A stretch of 64,000 nt of DNA, from assembly GCA_004335835.1 (NCBI GenBank), contig RWJK01001976.1:62001-126000 (forward strand), read 5' to 3'. The notes under the pieces are model-generated. The model did no database searches. It was not told the DNA's origin and was given only the letters and a program-made list of their open reading frames with translations. Positions within the stretch are counted from its first letter, which is position 1. The number at the start of each line of letters is the position of its first letter. Position numbers and translations under genes: made by a program. This document shows, in pieces, positions 58,901 through 64,000 of the stretch. This DNA is from Scenedesmus sp. ARA3 (taxonomy: Eukaryota; Chlorophyta; Chlorophyceae; Sphaeropleales; Scenedesmaceae).

Positions 58901-60812
58901 AGCACTTCACGCAGTCGGCCACTTCAGCAGTGTTGAGTGCCAGGTCATCAGCTGCCCTGCCACCAAACTTCAACGCACTGCCTCCTGGACAGCTGAAAAA
59001 ACCCATGAGTGTTGCCTGCAGGCCCTTGCAGCGCCACACACATAGAGCTGCCATCTACAGCAATGCAGCAATGATGTAACATGCGGTGCTTCTGTGAGTG
59101 CCGCTGCTGCTGCCGCTGCATGCTCTCCAAAACACCAGCACTGCATGCTTGCTTACAGACCATGTGCGTCCAGCGAATCAGAGTCATTGTGTGGCGATGC
59201 ATGCAGCGCCACCTGCTGACGAGGAAGCAGCTCATATGCAGCTCACCATCAAGGTAGCTGCACAAAAGATGACACAACATGTGACTCCATGGTCATGCAG
59301 CATACGATACATCACACCCTGCTACAGCAGCCCTTGCAGCACTCAAGGGCTTGCATTGTCACAGCACCCTCAAAGTAGTTCACGAGGTTGTGTGTGGCCA
59401 TGGCACCCAAGCGTACGCCTCAGCCATCCAGAAAGCACCACCAACCGCCAAGCCAGCCCACCCGCGCGTCACGGAATAACACCACAAGCACTTGCTGTTG
59501 CCTGCTCAACGGACAGATAGACCAGGTGTTTCTGGCAGGATGGTTCATCCCATGCCTTGCCACATTCACTGCAGCGCGACATGCCCCTGCTACCCTGATG
59601 CATAGTAGAGCAGCACACAGGCTGCTGCAAGAACGATTGCACGGCAGGGATGGTGGGCAACACGTGCGTGTACGTTTCAGCATAAAGTGACGTCACCCCG
59701 CCCACAGAGTCCTCCCAAAAGCAAAAAAAAAAACCCACAGCACATCCATGATGCAGCCTGTCACGGCTCTGCTTGTATCCTGGTTTGAAAGCAGAAGAAC
59801 ACGTCAAATGCAGGGGAAGCACCTACAGGCATGCATGTGACGACACAGTGCTCGTGAAAGGGCACAGCGCTGCAAGCATGCAGACAAGTGCTGACATCAG
59901 AGACCGCATGCTGTAGATCAAACCCGGCATACTACATTGCACCACTGGGGATGTGCCAACGCAGGTGACACGAATGCACTTGCCCTTTGAGCACTGTCTG
60001 CCGCCTCTTGCCACACTGTGGCATCCAGTGCCAAACTCAATGCTTAGACGCATCCTTCCACAAAGTCAAACCAAAAGGCAATACCAAAGCACACACAAGA
60101 TGCTCTGCCGACCGACTGCTGCGCAGCACCAAGTGCACTGCGCGTGTGCAACAGCTGCTGCAACGCAGCAGCAGTATTCTGCAACATTAGGGTTCCTGTA
60201 AGGCGGACGCTACAAGACCAAGCCCCCATTTTAAACCGCTGCAATAACCTGCAAAACTTCACAACCCACAGCCCCTGCCGCCTTCAACCCCTCCTCATTC
60301 CCACCAACACAAGTTTCACTAGCAAGCAAGTGCGTGAACGAAAGTGCCACTGCACAGTGTGCAAGCAAAGCTCTTTCACACATGCAACACCACCCGGCGT
60401 TTGCGGGCAAGCCACATGCATGCCAGCCACCTGCCAGGCACAAGTGTGCTACTGCCAACCTGCACAGTGTACTCCTGAGTTGCCATTGCCCCCTGCTGCC
60501 AATGCAACGGCAACTCAAACACACGAAGCAAGCATAAAAAAGCTAAGCCGGCCAAGCACGCAAAACACACCACATGCTGACACCGCATGCCTCGTCTGTC
60601 TAACTGCCTGCCTCAGGCACGGCATAACCCCCTACTGCTGAATCAGACAACATGCCACATACCCTCGGGCCACAAAAGGGACCAACTCGGCCAAACATAC
60701 ACAAACAACACACCCCTCCGACAACACTACGCCATGCCGCAGCACCAGCATGCTGCCATCCCCTTCCCGTGCTAACCTTTCACACCAAAACAGCATGCAA
60801 ACACAGCACGCA
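55938..60812. other. 4.9-kb region without a recognised gene
   Basis: Lies between the PP2C start and the stop codon of the low-complexity gene. It has fewer CAG/CTG triplets than the rest of the window. Frames reach only about 165 codons and none carries a motif. It may hold a long 3' untranslated region of the gene at 60813, the PP2C promoter and possibly a non-coding transcript. No repeat, tRNA or transposon feature stood out. Confidence 0.4.
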
Positions 60813-63526
60813 TTACTCCACCAGCAGTCCTTCCATGCTCATCGCAATCTCAGGCGCGTCACACGCTGGCACCAGCATCACACTCGGCGCGGGCCGCGCA
60901 GGCGCACGCGGCGGCTCAAAGCGCAAGCTGCCCTGCCGCTGCAGCTGCTGCAGCACAGGCCCGACATGCCCCACAGGGCTGCCGCCAGCACTCGGTGTGC
61001 CTGGCAAGCCTTCAGCATAAGGTGTGCTTTGCAGAGAAGCGATGCTGCTCACTGTGCCGGCGTAGTTTGCGGCGCCGGTGATGCTGCTGCTGTGTGTGCT
61101 GGAGCCTGGGGACGACCATGCAGAGGCATGGCTTGAGCTATGCATGATCTGGCCAGGCGGTGTGTGCTGCGGGCTGCTGACGTTTGGACTTCCGACAGGC
61201 GTGTGCACTTCCTCGAAGTCATCACTAGCCACGTGGCCGCTGCCGAAGCTGCGGCTAGTGACAAGCGCCCGCAGCAGCTGCTGCTGCTGCTGCTGCTGCT
61301 GCTGTGCTGCGGGCGAGGGTGCATACACGCCAGCTCCGACAGGCAGTCGCGCAACAGGCGAAGCTGATGCGATGCCACCACGGCTAGTAATCACTGATCC
61401 AAAGCGCTGCTGGGTCAGTAGCGCAGGTATGCCAGCTACCCCACTGACACCGCTGCTGCTGGCCCCAATACAGCTGGCAAGCCCTGATCGGCTCATCCCC
61501 ATGCCTTCTGGTGCTGCAAACAGCGCACCAGAGATGCTCTTGCCTGCACGGGTGACCATTGTGTCATCCTCATCATCTGACACTTCGAAATCATACCCGC
61601 CAACCAGCAAGCTGCCTGCTGCTGGCCCAACAGGCGAGAACCTCTGCACAGGCTGCGCTGCTGCTGCTGCTGCTGCTGCATTGGGCAGCGCTGCTGCACC
61701 TGTGGCGCCTGGAACACCTGCAGGCGCGAGCGCTGCCGCCCTGAACGCCGGGCTCATGCCTGCAAAGCCTCCTGTTGCTGGTGCTGCTGTGCCTGATTCC
61801 ACACGCATTTCAAAGCTGGGCCTGCGAATGGGTGTGAAGTAGCCGCCTGCTGCACGCCCAGCACGAGGAGCAGCGCTTGAACCTGTCTTGCGCTGCGCAG
61901 CGGATGGAGTTGCTGCTGCGCTGCCCACTCCCCACATCTCGCCGCTGTCGCTGTCACTGTCGCTGCTGCTGCAGAAGGCCCTGCTGCTGTTCCTCGCCGC
62001 ACTAAAGCCGGCGCCAGCAGCTGACGCGCCAGGATCGCCCGTCAGCAGATCAAGCACCCCTGACACGGTATCCCTATTGCCGCCGCCAGTCACAATGTTG
62101 CTGGCCCAGCTGTTGAACAAGCTGCCTGAAGCAGTGCCTTGTTGCGGCCGCCGGCTGGGTGTCTGCAGCGCACGTGGGTATGGAGAGAGCCCAGATGCTG
62201 GGCCGAATTCTGAGCCTGATGCTGGGCCGAGGCCTGAGGCTGTGTTGTGCTGCAGCCTGCCACGCTGCGGGGTCATCAGCAGGTGCTGCTGCTGCGAGCT
62301 GCTGCTGCCAGCCATGCTGCTGCTAGCAGCAGCAGCAGCAGCAAGGGCAGGGCTGCCCAAGCTGCTGCTGCCATCTAGTGGCCTGCCGATTGCGCCGCTG
62401 CTGCTGCTGCTACCCCAGGGTGCGCCTGCTGCTGCTGCACCTGCTGCTGCAGCAGGGGCTGCTGCCATCTGCATGTCACCTCCAAACGCTGCTGCAGCAT
62501 TTGGCAGCGCTGCCGCGCCCGCACCCGGCCTGACCGGCGAGAACAGCAGCAGCTTGCGCTGCGCATGCTTGCTTGCCTGCTGCGCGCTGCCAGCCGGCCC
62601 AGCCTGCTGCTGTGTGTTTCCACGCGGAGTCACACTCAGCCCTGCTGCTCCTGCTCCTGCTGCTGCTGCTGCTGAGCGGGGCGTGGGCGGCACCTTGCCA
62701 GGCGTTATAACGCTACCACCAGGCGTTGTAACAGGTGCCTGAGGTGGCAGGCCTGCATAGCTGTTATAGCCTGACTGGTGGATCTGACTGCTGCTGTTGC
62801 CAGCTAGCTGGGCACCGTAGGAGTAACCCGTGCTAGTTACACCTCCAGGAGTGTAACCACCAGTGACGTGGCCGGAAGTGTAACCTGTACCGCTGGAGTA
62901 CGGGCGGTACGGTGTGTTGTGCTTGCTGCTGCTGCTGGGGGTGCGCAGCTTGCGGCCGGAGCTGCTGTGTGCTGCTGGCGTGCGCAGGGTTCCTGAGGCT
63001 GATGCGTAGTGCCGGCTAGGGGTGGGTGGCAGGTTGCTTGCGCTGCTGGTTGAGATGGCAAACCATGTGGTGGTACTCACTGAGGTGCTGATGTTGTTGC
63101 CGCGGGTGCTGTACAGGTTGTGGTTTGAGGACACCTCAGCGCCTGCATGCAGAGGCAGGAGTGGCAGGTGTAGAAAAGCGGGCGGCAGCAGTGAGTGTGA
63201 GCATGACAACAGTGAGCGCAGCAGTGCGGGGCATGCGACGAGGCCTGTGCGTGCTCTGCGAATGCGCTGCCCAGCCACTGCCACCGGGATGCTGGCGAAC
63301 CAGACACACACACAGACATGTTTACAGGCGCAGCAACCCGTCTGTGCTATTGCTGAGTGCCACTGCTGCTGCCGCCGATCTACAAAGTGTTGCTCAAGGT
63401 TGCTGCCAAGCGCTGCCACTGCGTGGTGCCGATCATGACAGACAGTGCCTCACCTGGCTCAAAGTTATCCATGCCCGAGGTGTCAAACACATGCCACCTG
63501 CCACCACCTGACTCAGCATCGGGAGA

Positions 63527-63557
<31 letters not shown>

Positions 63558-64000
63558 ACACCCTGCTGCTGGCCGGCAGCAGAGCCACCTTGCCCTGCAC
63601 TTGCAGGCGCAAAGTGCACCACCTTGCTGCCGCTACTAATCGCTGCCATGCCTGCTGTGCCTGCAGTCTTCAGGCCACCGCGTGCAGCAGCTGCTGCCGC
63701 GATGCTGCTGCTGCTGCCGCCAGTCCCTGCCGCCTGGTCAGCTGCACCAGCACTAGCAGTAGCAGCAGCCAGCGAGTCTGCAGCTGCTGCTGTTCCAGTT
63801 GCGCTGACTGGGCCTTTCTCAAGCCCTGCTGGCATCGCCCACTGCTGCTGCTGCTGCTGCTGCTCAGCATCCTGATCTGAGGGTGCACTTGAGGCGTAAC
63901 TAGAGCCACTGAACAAGCCAGCAGCAGTGACAAACTCCCCGCTGTCATTGTCATTGCCCAGCAGGTCAGCACCCGGCTCCACACACACAACAGCTGTGCC
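60813..64000 (-). CDS. Large Ser/Ala/Gly-rich protein with many SP/TP sites, 5' end beyond the window
   Basis: Two exons are seen: one from the window edge to 63454, and the last, 63142-60813, joined in phase (FEPG then AEVSSNHNLYST). The last exon alone codes for 776 residues and ends in TAA. The product is disordered in character: Ala, Ser, Gly, Pro and Gln runs broken by short ordered pieces such as RRPSFEMRVES, VGGYDFEVSDDEDDTMVTRA and HVASDDFEEVHTPVGSPN. There are many proline-directed phosphorylation sites (LLMTPQRGR, LFSPVRPG, RFSPVGPA, YFTPIRR, SPQHTPPGQ) and an acidic Ser run (SSSDSDSDSGEM) that suits casein kinase 2. The C-terminus has QGSLRFEPPRAP. Such composition suggests a scaffold or regulator controlled by cyclin-dependent or MAP kinases, but I do not recognise a family. 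Confidence 0.75.

Overview
The window is nuclear DNA of a green alga, most likely a core chlorophyte of the Chlorophyceae (a Scenedesmus/Tetradesmus-like relative is my best guess, from sequence style only). The genes are eukaryotic, split into short exons by GT-AG introns, with donors that are mostly GTG (GTGAGC, GTGCGC, GTGGGC). Several products are plant/algal in type: a plastid FabZ, a plastid-type RimM, a dimerisation-partner (DP) factor of the plant kind and an apyrase 6/7-like enzyme. All three standard stop codons are used. CAG/CTG trinucleotide runs occur throughout, in exons and especially just before 3' splice sites. The sequence is a draft assembly: it has one N gap (36447-36588) inside a tandem array. 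I found no rRNA, convincing tRNA, CRISPR array or intact transposon.

Layout (+ is left to right). 1-1358 (-): apyrase, cut by the left edge. 3408-5851 (+): E2F dimerisation partner DP. 7532-8624 (-): NTF2, divergent from 8715-10550 (+), a mitochondrial OXNAD1-like reductase. 11242-12768 (+): p24/emp24 cargo receptor. 13691-15615 (+): type I membrane protein with four EGF-like modules. 17162-22886 (-): DDX31/Dbp7-type DEAD-box helicase. 24667-25591 (-): secreted repeat protein of no known family. 27382-29941 (-): secreted metallophosphoesterase. 30812-33411 (+): RimM. 34161-39069 (-): CBS-domain, AMPK-gamma-like protein. 39456-39922 (-): possible small gene. 40517-43282 (-): mitochondrial calcium uniporter. 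44789-45664 (-): 121-residue membrane protein. 46215-49263 (+): CCDC13-like coiled-coil protein. 49554-51059 (+): FabZ. 53502-55937 (-): PP2C phosphatase. 60813-64000 (-): long low-complexity protein, cut by the right edge. The long spaces between genes (up to 4.9 kb at 55938-60812) look like untranslated regions and spacers.

These are ordinary, functionally unlinked housekeeping genes; there is no operon or cluster. For most genes I could rebuild a full exon chain in which every phase agrees. The apyrase 5' end, one internal join in the CBS gene and one in the PP2C gene remain open.

The most unusual signal is in gene structure. In three introns (two in the helicase, one in the CBS gene) the last bases of an exon, together with its 5' splice donor and some intron, are repeated in tandem downstream with a period of about 105-126 bp. 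A fourth duplication (125 bp) copies the 3' end of FabZ. In the helicase, one duplicated donor lies exactly 117 bp downstream in an uninterrupted reading frame, so its use would add 39 residues. Separately, many introns end in a (CTG)n run that runs straight into the CAG of the acceptor.
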